Below, piece after piece: positions 1-9,060 of a stretch of 64,000 nucleotides of DNA; position 1 is the stretch's first letter, and each line of letters opens with the position of its first letter. Source of the stretch: Aquimarina sp. BL5 (GTDB taxonomy: Bacteria > Bacteroidota > Bacteroidia > Flavobacteriales > Flavobacteriaceae); NCBI RefSeq assembly GCF_003443675.1, contig NZ_CP031963.1, positions 620,001 through 684,000 of the forward strand, in the 5' to 3' direction. Under the pieces are notes generated by a model. That model was not told the DNA's origin, did no database searches, and was given only the letters and a program-made list of their open reading frames with translations. A program made the position numbers and the translations under genes.

Positions 1-151
1 TCTCCACCTCTGTAATAATCATCATATGGGTTATGGATTCCCATCCGTCTACATCATTAGCAGTTGTCTCATCAGAAAGCTGGAAATTTTCATGCTCTAA
101 TACAGAAATGAATGCTGTTCTTACTTTAGATAAAATATCTTCTCTACTCAT
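1..151 (-). CDS. Acyl carrier protein, partial (3' end outside window)
   Basis: Only the first 50 codons are present; the gene runs off the left edge. The visible protein starts MSREDILSKVRTAF and contains DGWESITHM at about residues 36-44, the acyl/peptidyl carrier motif in which the serine carries 4'-phosphopantetheine. It would hold an activated acyl or aminoacyl group as a thioester. It starts 22 bases after the stop of a DltA-like AMP ligase, the usual partner that loads such a carrier. The substrate is unknown; a role in decorating the polysaccharide made by the neighbouring genes is inferred from position. Confidence 0.75.
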   Translation of the reverse strand, partial: MSREDILSKVRTAFISVLEHENFQLSDETTANDVDGWESITHMMIITEVE

Positions 152-173
152 TTAATTCGTTATTTTTAGTTGT

Positions 174-1688
174 TTAGTTTATGTCGAAATGTTTTTTCAA
201 TTCTTTTCTATCAATTTTTCCATTGATACTATGAGGAAATTCTTTTATGAATCTCACATGCATAGGGATCATATAACTTGGCATCACAGTCTTCATATAA
301 TCAAAGATATATTCTGTTTCAAACTCCTCGGATTCGATTGCTAATCCCAATTCCGCATTTCCTAAATTATTAGTGATATCAAGAGCTACCATATTTACTT
401 TTTTGTCTGATCTGGATTTTGCGTGGAACTCTATTTCTGCGAGTTCTACTCTATAGCCTCTAATTTTTACTTGAAAATCTGCTCTACCAACGTATAAAAA
501 ATCTCCTTCTTCATCTTTTAAACAAAGATCACCCGTTTTATAGTACCTAATAGGTGAGCCATTTTCTTCTCTTATGAAAAAACTTTGAGCATTTCGTTCT
601 TCATTTTTCCAATACCCTGGAGTTATTTGCGGTCCACCTAAACATAATTCTCCTGTTTCGCCGATACCAACTTCTTCATTATTTTCATTTACTATAAGAT
701 ATAACGTATCTTTTTGTGGAGTACCAATTGCTATGATACCGTTATGTGACTTGGTATCTGTTTCCTTATGATATGGATAAAAACCGCTATATACTGTAAA
801 CTCTGTAGGGCCATAATAATTGAATATTTTACAATTTGGTAAACAATCACTCCACTCCTTTGCTATTTCGCTATGAAGAGCACCACCACCAAAGCTACAA
901 TATCTCACATCAGGTGCATTTATTTCTGAAAAATAAGGACGTAAATAATTGATAATGGACGGCACAATAGTAAGTACAGTAAGTTTTTCTTCATTTATCA
1001 ACTTAAAAATATAAAAGTACTTAATCGCTCCTTTTGGAATAGTATACATACAAGATCCTGACAATAAAGGAAACAAATAAGCAACTACTGAAAAATCAAA
1101 AGTTAGCTCAAACATTTGTAAACATCGATCAGATGGTTCCAAATTAAATGTCGGCTCTGCATCAATGGCTCCTACCAACGCCTGAATATTATCAAATGTG
1201 ATAGGTACTCCTTTTGGCAAACCAGTAGTACCAGAAGTAAACAAAATATAAGCCAATTGATCTCCTGAAAATTCTTTAGGAACCAAATTAATCTCAGCAT
1301 TTGTTAATTCTTTAGAAGCAATTACATTGTGATTATCATATATTGAACTTTCCGAAGAATCAATCACATACCTAGTTTCTGTTAGTTCAAAAACTTTTGC
1401 ATTTCGTTCGAATGGAACTTCTGGATTTACAGGAACGTATGCCTTTCCTTCTAACCATAAAGCAACAATACTCGCATAGGTCTGAAGATCATCATTGGTC
1501 ACTAAACCTATTAGCTTTTCTGAATCTTCTATCGTATTAACTACAGCAGATCTAATCTTGGATATTTCTATGGCAAACTGTCCATAAGTATAAAATGTTC
1601 CATTAATACATAATACATTATGATCTGAATATTTTTCTATTGATTCCTGTAATTTTTTTACGAATTCCATTTGTGGTTGATTATGCAA
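174..1688 (-). CDS. AMP-dependent ligase, DltA-like adenylation enzyme
   Basis: A 504-residue stand-alone adenylation-domain protein of the ANL superfamily. Visible core motifs are TSGTTGLPKG (151-160, P-loop), YYGPTE (291-296), YKTGD (383-387) and NGKIDR near the C-terminus with the catalytic lysine at about residue 491. Length and architecture match D-alanine--carrier protein ligases and NRPS-type loading enzymes. It probably activates an amino or carboxylic acid with ATP and transfers it to the carrier protein encoded just downstream. A 5-base gap separates it from the upstream GNAT-like gene, so they are likely co-transcribed. Gram-negatives lack teichoic acid, so D-alanyl transfer to teichoic acid is not the role; the substrate cannot be read from the sequence. 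Confidence 0.85.
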   Translation of the reverse strand: MHNQPQMEFVKKLQESIEKYSDHNVLCINGTFYTYGQFAIEISKIRSAVVNTIEDSEKLIGLVTNDDLQTYASIVALWLEGKAYVPVNPEVPFERNAKVFELTETRYVIDSSESSIYDNHNVIASKELTNAEINLVPKEFSGDQLAYILFTSGTTGLPKGVPITFDNIQALVGAIDAEPTFNLEPSDRCLQMFELTFDFSVVAYLFPLLSGSCMYTIPKGAIKYFYIFKLINEEKLTVLTIVPSIINYLRPYFSEINAPDVRYCSFGGGALHSEIAKEWSDCLPNCKIFNYYGPTEFTVYSGFYPYHKETDTKSHNGIIAIGTPQKDTLYLIVNENNEEVGIGETGELCLGGPQITPGYWKNEERNAQSFFIREENGSPIRYYKTGDLCLKDEEGDFLYVGRADFQVKIRGYRVELAEIEFHAKSRSDKKVNMVALDITNNLGNAELGLAIESEEFETEYIFDYMKTVMPSYMIPMHVRFIKEFPHSINGKIDRKELKKHFDIN

Positions 1689-1693
1689 TTGGT

Positions 1694-2791
1694 TTAATAA
1701 AAATGTCCATCACGGTTTAACATAACAAAATTCTCAGAATCTATCTCAGTATCATTATGTGCCAAGCCTTTTTTGGTAACTTTATGTGTAAAAATTGTTC
1801 TATATCTTTTAGTTATGTTATCAGACAATTTTGTATCATCAGTAAATATGAACGTTTTTCGATGCTTTATGAAATTTTCCATTAATGCATCCACGCACAC
1901 ATTATAATTTTCGTCATCGGCTACCAAAAAATATTTAACATTAAACTCATTATAATTTATAACATAAGATAAAAAACCAATGATTGTATCTTCTTTTACT
2001 ATTTTTAGATTATGAAGATAAATATTATTACTAATACCTGTCTGTAGTGATGTATAAGGATGTTTATTTGGTACTGGAGTTTGAAGGTATTGGCTCGCAT
2101 CAATTTGCCAATTCACATACTCCTTTGTTTTATAAATCAAATCACTATCACAAAGAGGCTTAACAAAATCCCATGTCTCATCATCTATTTGATTTACAAA
2201 CTCATAAGAAAGTGTTTTTACCATATTTTTTAACTTAGATCTATTTATAGACCGTACAATTAAACCAACAAAACTATCTATTGGATCGAGAATGAATTTG
2301 AATGATTTTAAAAACTTAAACCTTCCGATTAACATAGAAGCATCCAAGCTAAAAAAAATGGTATGTCTCAATCTTTCGGCTATTACTCTAAAGGGTTGCT
2401 TTTCATAAAAGGTATTTACGTTCTCGGCATACGACTTAATCAATATCTTTTTTCCTGTAAGATTAACCGCTTCATTATAAATGTATGTTCCTAAAACAGT
2501 GTCTTTATAGGTTTTATGTACCCACCAAGATATCATCCAATAAACCTTTCTTGGTTTACTATCCTTCGTATTTAATACATCAGGAAACATAAATATAAAC
2601 GAGATCATTTTGTCTCCTTCATGACCTAGTACTCCACAATAATCTTCTTCATCAATCCTATCATTGCCCACTAACCATAACGCTTTACTCTTTGGTAATG
2701 GTGCGAGATCATTTTTCCAATAGGTATTTTTATCAATAGCTTCCCTTAACATCTTTTTTGTTAAGCCTATTACTTGTAAATCTTTACTCAT
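1694..2791 (-). CDS. Putative GNAT-like acyltransferase of unknown substrate
   Basis: A 365-residue soluble protein I cannot assign firmly. The N-terminal half (about 45-150) has the pattern of a GNAT fold: a strand-rich stretch with VLGHEGDKMISFIFMFP, then YWMISWWVHKTYKDTVLGTYI, resembling the acyl-CoA binding beta4-alpha3 region. A second, similar-sized half follows a basic linker near residues 160-190. It sits between a sugar transferase and an AMP ligase/carrier pair, so it could transfer the carrier-bound group onto a sugar. That role is inferred from context only. No signal peptide or clear membrane segment is present. Confidence 0.55.
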   Translation of the reverse strand: MSKDLQVIGLTKKMLREAIDKNTYWKNDLAPLPKSKALWLVGNDRIDEEDYCGVLGHEGDKMISFIFMFPDVLNTKDSKPRKVYWMISWWVHKTYKDTVLGTYIYNEAVNLTGKKILIKSYAENVNTFYEKQPFRVIAERLRHTIFFSLDASMLIGRFKFLKSFKFILDPIDSFVGLIVRSINRSKLKNMVKTLSYEFVNQIDDETWDFVKPLCDSDLIYKTKEYVNWQIDASQYLQTPVPNKHPYTSLQTGISNNIYLHNLKIVKEDTIIGFLSYVINYNEFNVKYFLVADDENYNVCVDALMENFIKHRKTFIFTDDTKLSDNITKRYRTIFTHKVTKKGLAHNDTEIDSENFVMLNRDGHFY

Positions 2792-2816
2792 GCGCTTCTG
2801 ACTACAATAAAACTAA

Positions 2817-3422
2817 TTAGTTAGTACCGTTAAACCATTCTGATGTTAACTCTTGTGACAAGTTTACATCCTCTTTTTTCAAAACTTTTTTTAATGTAAG
2901 ACCTAGTATTTTAAGATCTATTAGAAAACTACAATTCTCTACATACCAAACATCATATTCGAATTTCTTCTTCCAGGTAATCGAGTTCCTACCATTTACT
3001 TGTGCCCAACCCGTGATTCCAGGTCTTACATTATGCCGCTTTTTTTGCGTTTCATTATATACAGGCAAATATTCTATAATCAATGGTCTTGGACCTATCA
3101 AAGACATATCGCCTTTCAATACATTTATCAATTGAGGAATTTCATCTAATGAAGTTTTTCTTACGAATGTTCCAACTGGTGTCATTCTATCCTTATCGGG
3201 CAATAAATTGCCCTGCTCATCTTTCAGATCATTCATTGTCTTAAACTTGATAATACTAAAAATTTTCTCAGATTTACCAGGTCTTCTCTGGACAAAAAAT
3301 GGTTTTCCATTATTAGCAATAGCAAGAAAAGCAATTAATAAAAGAAATATAGGCGCAATGATGATAAGCAATATCAATGCTGTACTAAAATCCAGAACTC
3401 TTTTTAAAAAATATTTATACAC
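2817..3422 (-). CDS. Bacterial sugar transferase (initiating phosphoglycosyl transferase)
   Basis: A 201-residue monotopic phosphoglycosyl transferase of the PglC/WcaJ C-terminal type. It has one hydrophobic N-terminal segment (about 12-35), then PFFVQRRPGK, FKTMND, TPVGTFVRKTSLDEIPQLINV and GPRPL, all hallmark blocks of the family. It transfers a sugar-1-phosphate from a UDP-sugar to undecaprenyl phosphate at the inner membrane, the first step of repeat-unit assembly. The reading frame begins with GTG at 3422-3420 and no better upstream ATG is in frame. It is the only such enzyme in the window, so it is the best candidate initiator for the Wzx/Wzy locus at 11-27 kb as well. Confidence 0.9.
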   Translation of the reverse strand: MYKYFLKRVLDFSTALILLIIIAPIFLLLIAFLAIANNGKPFFVQRRPGKSEKIFSIIKFKTMNDLKDEQGNLLPDKDRMTPVGTFVRKTSLDEIPQLINVLKGDMSLIGPRPLIIEYLPVYNETQKKRHNVRPGITGWAQVNGRNSITWKKKFEYDVWYVENCSFLIDLKILGLTLKKVLKKEDVNLSQELTSEWFNGTN

Positions 3423-3459
3423 CTTATTATTCCAGTTTAAAAATGAATATACTCAAAAT

Positions 3460-3477
3460 CATGGAATACATTCCATG
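3460..3477. repeat. Short palindrome in the leader of the sugar transferase gene
   Basis: Arms CATGGAAT (3460-3467) and ATTCCATG (3470-3477) are separated by two bases. It lies 38 bases before the sugar-transferase start and downstream of a -7-like promoter motif, so it would be in the 5' leader. It could be an operator or a small RNA hairpin. Confidence 0.45.
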
Positions 3478-3588
3478 GGATATTCTTACACTTAAAAAAC
3501 GGGGGAAATACACTAGTACAATGATTTTTATCTGTCAAGGGGAATGCAGTCATCATCATATCTATAATTCTATGATTAGAATCGGTGG

Positions 3589-3596
3589 CAAATATA
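3589..3596 (-). promoter_or_regulatory. Flavobacterial -7 promoter element for the sugar transferase unit
   Basis: CAAATATA on the plus strand reads TATATTTG on the minus strand, a full match to the Bacteroidota -7 consensus TAnnTTTG. It lies in the 258-base gap upstream of the sugar transferase and would give a leader of about 160 bases. No TTG is seen at the usual -33 spacing. Confidence 0.45.
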
Positions 3597-3680
3597 CAAT
3601 CTATATTTTATTTTTTTAACTTAATTTAACTAGTTTTTAATAAAAACTTAAAATGTTCCTATGCAGCTCATAAAGGAATT

Positions 3681-4982
3681 TTAGAGATTCATTTCATTAA
3701 CCATTACTCTGCGTTTTCCTGATGCAAGTAATGGAATTTCATCAACATATTCAATCGAAATAGAAGCATCTTCTCCTAAGTAAGTTTTAAACTCATTAAT
3801 AAATTCTTGTTCTCTTAGAAATTCTTGCTCGGAATTTAATTTGAAATGATACGTTCCTGAGGCTTTTTGAATTAATTGACATTGTTTTAATTCAGGATAA
3901 TTATTTACCAACAAAACTAAATTTACAGTTATAATTTCATCTTTCGTATTATAAATCACATCAATTTTTCTTCCACTCACTTCTCTAAAAAAGGGTTTTC
4001 CATCAATTACATCTTTAATTCCTATATCACCAGTATCATACCTTAACATTGGAACATAGTAATTAAACAAATCGGTTATTACAATTCTACCCGGTTTTCC
4101 ATTTTCGACTCTTTTATCAGATTTTAAATCTAAAATCTCTACAACATAACTAGCCTCATTAATTTCGAATTTTTTAACATTTCCTAAGGGTTGCTGAGCA
4201 AGAATTCCATTTTCTACATTAGAGTATCTAGAAACTACTTCTGTTCCAAAATATTTATAAATGCTTTGTTTTGTATAGTCATCTAGTCTTTCAGACATAG
4301 CAATTACAGATTTTAAATTACTAGATATTGGAGAAGAGTTCTTACTATCTAGATGCTTACATATTTCTTTATAAGCAGAGGCATATCCCAACCAGCTATT
4401 AGACGAACTACTTTTAGATAAAGTATCGATAACTCTATCAATAAGCGACTTATCTTTTAAATCAAATACATCTATAGGCACTATATTCTGAAGAAATCTA
4501 TTTAAAACTCCTTTTTTTTCAAATGCATTCCAAAGCCTAAAATAGGTAAGTTTGAATCCTATATTGAAACCAGCTTTTTCTGAAAAATAAATAGTATCCG
4601 CAATATTTCTTAATCTCTTATTCTTGTTTTGGTATATCGTAAAAGGTGTACCTGTAGAACCACTAGTACTTAAGGTAAATTTAGGAAGACCAACAAATTT
4701 TTTAGATTGAAAACTCTCAAAGTTATCTTTAATAATATTCTTATTTATAACTGGAAAATCTTCAATCGAGGCATAACCTTTATATTTCTTATAGTAATCC
4801 GTTGATTGGACAGCGTGATCTAAAATATTTTGAATATTTTTTTCTTTACAATTAATTGCTTCTTGAGAAGTAGGATTTTCAATTAAAAATTTGATCTCAT
4901 TATAATGCTTTTTTTTATCCCCTCCTTTTAGAGCATCTACAATCCAAAATGCTTTATTTCTCAATAACTCGAATATTTTCAT
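3681..4982 (-). CDS. PaaK/CapK-like adenylate-forming enzyme (copy 1)
   Basis: A 433-residue relative of phenylacetate-CoA ligase, of the type often named CapK in polysaccharide loci. Visible ANL blocks are LSTSGSTGTPF (about 104-114), RYSNVENGI, LRYDTGDIG and SGRKIDVI, and the C-terminus ends LLASGKRRVMVNEM, with the position of the catalytic lysine. The enzyme presumably activates a carboxylate with ATP; what it is joined to is unknown. It is clearly paralogous to the product of 6143-7459 (shared VPINVFDL/VPIDVFDL, GYASA/S, MSERLD and C-terminal blocks) and is separated from it only by an ATP-grasp gene. The gap to that gene is 10 bases. Confidence 0.85.
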   Translation of the reverse strand: MKIFELLRNKAFWIVDALKGGDKKKHYNEIKFLIENPTSQEAINCKEKNIQNILDHAVQSTDYYKKYKGYASIEDFPVINKNIIKDNFESFQSKKFVGLPKFTLSTSGSTGTPFTIYQNKNKRLRNIADTIYFSEKAGFNIGFKLTYFRLWNAFEKKGVLNRFLQNIVPIDVFDLKDKSLIDRVIDTLSKSSSSNSWLGYASAYKEICKHLDSKNSSPISSNLKSVIAMSERLDDYTKQSIYKYFGTEVVSRYSNVENGILAQQPLGNVKKFEINEASYVVEILDLKSDKRVENGKPGRIVITDLFNYYVPMLRYDTGDIGIKDVIDGKPFFREVSGRKIDVIYNTKDEIITVNLVLLVNNYPELKQCQLIQKASGTYHFKLNSEQEFLREQEFINEFKTYLGEDASISIEYVDEIPLLASGKRRVMVNEMNL

Positions 4983-4992
4983 CGTCTATTTT

Positions 4993-6042
4993 TTATGCTT
5001 CCTTCATAATTTCTTTATACAACGGATGCTTTAAAAGTCCTCCATATGTAACATCTGGTCCTAAAAGATTGGTATTATCATTCCCTTCTATTATAACCGG
5101 ACCATTTTCGGTAATTGCAATATCCCAACCAATAATTCTATCTGGAATATATGTCACACACTTTTCTATAAGCTCACAAGCCTCCTTAAAGTATGGTATT
5201 TTATAACCTTCGAATATGATACCTGTATCGGGATGACGATCTAATTGGCTACCACCATATTTCATAAATTGGTAACTTTTACTTTTTAGCACTCCATTTT
5301 TTTCATCAACACCGACATAAAAACCACCGGAACTCATATTATCCACAACATTGCCTCCTCTTCCAAATCGCATGTAAGCTACTAAAATATGAATCTTGTT
5401 ATTTTTATCCATATAAGTATCAAATCGTATGGTATTCACACTGTGTTTATATATTTTATTGATTGCATCGTGCTGCACAATAACATCTTGATGTATACAA
5501 TCGTTGGCTAGTATATAAGTGCCATATTTACTAATTTCTTCTTCTAAATTTTGCTCTGTAATAAGATATGCACCGGTCCCTCCCATTTCGGTAATGGCTT
5601 TTACAAAAATTCTTGTTTTTCCCGTCTTATTAAAAAGATCTTTATAATATGTAAGAAGTTTCTGTTTACTATCAATCATTTGAAAAACTGAATTGCAAAA
5701 GAACCTATTACCTAAATTATAACTAATTAAAGAAGGAACTGGCATATTATGCTTTTCCATGTAAAATGCAAAAGCAAGTTTATTTCTTAGTAGTGAAGCA
5801 TACTGAAAATGATGTAAATTTTTGGAAAGTGTTATTTTATCTACTTCCTTACTACTTAAGTAATCTTTATAATTTTTAATATCCTTTCGATATAAGAATT
5901 TTCCGAAGTAGAAATATGGGAACTCTTTTTTTACAATCCAAAAAGAGATAGCTTCTTTTATGATTTGAAAAAAACCTTTTCTATTATTATCCTTTAGAAT
6001 AACTGAAACTCTTTTTTTTAACAAAGAAAGTTTTCGTTTCAT
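4993..6042 (-). CDS. Sugar-transfer-associated ATP-grasp enzyme
   Basis: A 349-residue protein with features of the ATP-grasp family found in polysaccharide loci (PF14397 type). The ATP-binding lysine/glycine-rich loop is at VKAITEMGGTGAYLI (about 182-196), and the metal-binding end is GWDIAITENGPVIIEGNDNT (about 310-329), with Asp, Glu and Asn in the usual places. Such enzymes form amide or related bonds through an acyl-phosphate. A basic N-terminus (about 1-30) may contact membrane or polymer. It lies between two CapK-like adenylating enzymes, so the three may cooperate to attach amino acids or other acids to sugars; this is inference. Confidence 0.8.
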   Translation of the reverse strand: MKRKLSLLKKRVSVILKDNNRKGFFQIIKEAISFWIVKKEFPYFYFGKFLYRKDIKNYKDYLSSKEVDKITLSKNLHHFQYASLLRNKLAFAFYMEKHNMPVPSLISYNLGNRFFCNSVFQMIDSKQKLLTYYKDLFNKTGKTRIFVKAITEMGGTGAYLITEQNLEEEISKYGTYILANDCIHQDVIVQHDAINKIYKHSVNTIRFDTYMDKNNKIHILVAYMRFGRGGNVVDNMSSGGFYVGVDEKNGVLKSKSYQFMKYGGSQLDRHPDTGIIFEGYKIPYFKEACELIEKCVTYIPDRIIGWDIAITENGPVIIEGNDNTNLLGPDVTYGGLLKHPLYKEIMKEA

Positions 6043-6142
6043 AATTGAATATCTATAACTTTTTACTTTAGTCTAATCCGAATTTTTAAAAAATAAAAGC
6101 ATACCAAAAAACTGATTCCTTTTATTTAAAAACACTTGGATT

Positions 6143-7459
6143 CTATAATTTAACTTCATTAACAATTGCCCTTTGTTTCCCGGAAGCTAATAGAGGAATT
6201 TCATCAACATATTCCAATTTAATAATAGCATCATGACCAAAATATCCCCGAAATTCTTCAATAAACTCTTTTTCCTCGCCAAAAGTATGATTTTCAATCT
6301 TTAGTTTAAAGAGATATTCATTCTTTGTTTTCTGAATAATTTGTCTTTGCCTAATTTCTTTATATTTATTGATCACTAGCAGTATACTTGTAGATAATAT
6401 TTCTCCAGATGTACTGCGTATACTATCCATTTTTCTACCTTCTACTCTACTAAAAACATATCTAGTTTTTCCGTTTTCTTTAATTTCATCCATAATTCCT
6501 AAATCCCCTGTATCATATCGAATCATAGGTGTATGGTAGTTGAATAAATCAGTAATAACAATCCTTCCTAATTCTCCATATCCCACTCTATTATTACTTG
6601 TGAAATCTAAAATTTCTACATAATAACTCGCCCAATTTATTTCGAAATACTCTTCACCAATTGGTTGTTGGGCTATCATTCCGTTTTCTGCATTAGAATA
6701 TCTTGAAATCATATCTACACCAAAATACTTTTTCATAGATAATTTTGTGGATGGATCTAAACGTTCCGACATGCCTATTACAGATCTAAGATTACAATTG
6801 ATAGGCTCAGCCTTTATTGAGTCCAGATAATTACAAATTTTATCAAATGATGAAGCGTATCCTAACATTGCCTTATTAGACGTGTCATTCTTTAAAATCT
6901 CAATCAAATTTTTAATTGTGTTATCTGATAAATCAAATACATTTATTGGAATAATATTTTGGAGAAAAGATGCTAGCTTATTCTTCTTTTTGAACATATC
7001 CCAAAATCTTAAATAAAAGAGTTTATGTCCCAATTGATATCCAGCTAACTCAGAAAAATAAATAATATCTGCGGTATTTCTTTTTCTCTTATTGTAATCC
7101 TGAAGCATTGTAAAAGAAGTGCCGGTAGATCCACTAGTGGATACACTAAAATGTTTTTTATGTTTATAGGTCCCTGACAAAAATTCTTGGTAAGAATTTT
7201 TAACTATCTCTTTATTTATGATAGGAAAATTATGAAAGTCGGAGGATTCGTAACTTTTATAAAAACTTGTTGTGCCAGATGCATGTACAAGTAATTGCCG
7301 AAGGTAATGCTCTTGTTTAGATATTGATTTCTTATTATGAGGACGTTCTATAATGTCCTCAATATCTTTATAATGCTTTCTAATATCACGTCCTGTGCAA
7401 AAATCAATTAACCAAAAAGAAATATTTCTTAATTTTTCTCCAAGTCTCATATCTATCAT
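6143..7459 (-). CDS. PaaK/CapK-like adenylate-forming enzyme (copy 2)
   Basis: A 438-residue adenylate-forming enzyme with FSVSTSGSTGTSFTML (P-loop), RYSNAENGMIAQQP, IRYDTGDLG and VEGRKMDSIR, ending LLASGKQRAIVNEVKL. It is a diverged paralogue of copy 1 at 3681-4982, with the same length and the same order of motifs. The likely chemistry is ATP-dependent activation of a carboxylate, cytoplasmic, linked to glycan decoration. A 100-base gap precedes the ATP-grasp gene downstream and a 69-base gap follows the GT4 gene upstream. The start codon at 7459 follows an alternative in-frame methionine pair (MIDM), so the true start could be three residues later. Confidence 0.85.
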   Translation of the reverse strand: MIDMRLGEKLRNISFWLIDFCTGRDIRKHYKDIEDIIERPHNKKSISKQEHYLRQLLVHASGTTSFYKSYESSDFHNFPIINKEIVKNSYQEFLSGTYKHKKHFSVSTSGSTGTSFTMLQDYNKRKRNTADIIYFSELAGYQLGHKLFYLRFWDMFKKKNKLASFLQNIIPINVFDLSDNTIKNLIEILKNDTSNKAMLGYASSFDKICNYLDSIKAEPINCNLRSVIGMSERLDPSTKLSMKKYFGVDMISRYSNAENGMIAQQPIGEEYFEINWASYYVEILDFTSNNRVGYGELGRIVITDLFNYHTPMIRYDTGDLGIMDEIKENGKTRYVFSRVEGRKMDSIRSTSGEILSTSILLVINKYKEIRQRQIIQKTKNEYLFKLKIENHTFGEEKEFIEEFRGYFGHDAIIKLEYVDEIPLLASGKQRAIVNEVKL

Positions 7460-7528
7460 CTAAATAAAACGAAGAGAATAAACGAATCTAAATTATTAAT
7501 TCTCAATTCTATATTAAATTAATAAGAT

Positions 7529-8683
7529 TTATAATTCACTATACTCTTTCTTTAGTGCATCCCAAACCTTTTGTCTGTCATAATTTTCGCATATTATGGT
7601 TCTTGCACTCATTGATAATTGATTAGAATAGTCTTTATTCATCATAAACTTCTTCATGCTCGTATATAGTGCTTCTGGATTTTTTACAGGAATAATAGTA
7701 CCATTAACATTTTCAGAAACAATTTCATTGCATCCATTAATATCCGTAACAATACTAGGCAAGCCCATCGCCCCTGCCTGCATTACCACATTAGGAAAAC
7801 CTTCTCTATAACTTGGGAAAACTAAAACATCTGAAATTGCGAAATATGGTCGTACATCGTTTTGCCAACCAGCAAAAATGATGTTAGGATTTGTATTTAT
7901 TTCACTTTCTGTTTTAGGTAGTAATGGATCAAGATCTTTTTCGAATACACCTACCAAAATAAGTTTACAATTTTCATTCTCTAAACTTAATTTACCAAAA
8001 GCAGATATTAATTCGTTAATTCCTTTATCCTTAACCAACCTACCTACATAAACAAAAACAAATTCGTTCTTATCGATTTTTAATTTTTCTTTTAACTTCA
8101 GATTGTCTGCTTCTGAATACAAGTTAGGATCGAAACGAGCAGTATTTATTCCGTTAGAACTTCCATTAGCAATTACCTTTAGTTTTGCCGGAATGGTATA
8201 TCCATGTTCAATAATAATATCTTTAAGACCGAAAGAATTAGGATAAATCATCGTAGCACATCTATAAGTAAGCTTTTCCACAATATCCAATAATTTTCTC
8301 TTTCCACCAGTAGCTTCTAAAAGAGGTAATCCTGCTATTGTATGTAATCTATTTGGAACTCTAGCTAATTTTGCCGCAATCATGGACAAAGTTCCAGCTT
8401 TTGGAGTATGACTATGAACAATAAATGGTTTTTCCTTTCTGAAAATCTTATATAATTGAACTACCGCTTTTAAATCCTGAATCGGTGTTATTTTACGAGT
8501 CATCTCTACAGGAATTACTTTGATTCCTTCTTCTCTTGAAACTCTATCTAACCGATCTCCCCCTTTACCAGATATACCTACAACATCATAATATTGCGAC
8601 ATAAACTTAAGTTGTCCTTGAAGTAAACCTCCGAGTGACATAGGTACAGTAGTAACACGAATAATCTTAGTTTTCTTTCCCAC
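7529..8683 (-). CDS. Glycosyltransferase family 4 (GT-B fold)
   Basis: A 384-residue GT4 glycosyltransferase. The N-terminal acceptor domain shows SLGGLLQGQLKFM and HSHTPKAGTLSMIAAKLARV. The C-terminal nucleotide-sugar domain contains VFVYVGRLVKDKGI, LILVGVFE and VFPSYREGFPNVVMQAGAMG, holding the family's E-x7-E region. The central GLPLLEATGG-to-PNSFGLKDI stretch resembles PglA/WbpU-like enzymes that add the second sugar to an undecaprenyl-linked sugar. It is the first gene of the minus-strand unit of region 1 and follows a good -7 motif only about 30 bases upstream. Confidence 0.9.
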   Translation of the reverse strand: MGKKTKIIRVTTVPMSLGGLLQGQLKFMSQYYDVVGISGKGGDRLDRVSREEGIKVIPVEMTRKITPIQDLKAVVQLYKIFRKEKPFIVHSHTPKAGTLSMIAAKLARVPNRLHTIAGLPLLEATGGKRKLLDIVEKLTYRCATMIYPNSFGLKDIIIEHGYTIPAKLKVIANGSSNGINTARFDPNLYSEADNLKLKEKLKIDKNEFVFVYVGRLVKDKGINELISAFGKLSLENENCKLILVGVFEKDLDPLLPKTESEINTNPNIIFAGWQNDVRPYFAISDVLVFPSYREGFPNVVMQAGAMGLPSIVTDINGCNEIVSENVNGTIIPVKNPEALYTSMKKFMMNKDYSNQLSMSARTIICENYDRQKVWDALKKEYSEL

Positions 8684-8713
8684 TTGTATAAATAAAAATA
8701 TCTGTTTTCATTG

Positions 8714-8721
8714 CAAATATA
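8714..8721 (-). promoter_or_regulatory. -7 promoter element for the region 1 glycan operon
   Basis: CAAATATA reads TATATTTG on the minus strand, matching TAnnTTTG. It ends 31 bases before the GT4 start at 8683, a typical leader length. No -33 TTG is obvious. Confidence 0.5.
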
Positions 8722-9060
8722 TAGATATAAGATTCTTATAAAATTTTTATTCTAATTCTTTTTTTAACACATGTTTATTCAATATATTGGTTCTAAATAT
8801 AATACTCTAATCATAATTGAAAGATTATAATCACAATTAAAAGAAAGGAAAAACTTACAAAAAAAAACAGTTTACTTAATTATCGTAGGGAATATACCCT
8901 GATTTAAACAACTCACACACCCTATCACTTATTTTATGTCATATTATATCAAATACAAAGTTCTTTTGGATGAAACTTCATTTTATTTTACGGTAAAACC
9001 TCAAAGCATTAAGTGTTTAAATATCAATTAATTATGTTTTGTAAATTTTAACATTTTTTT

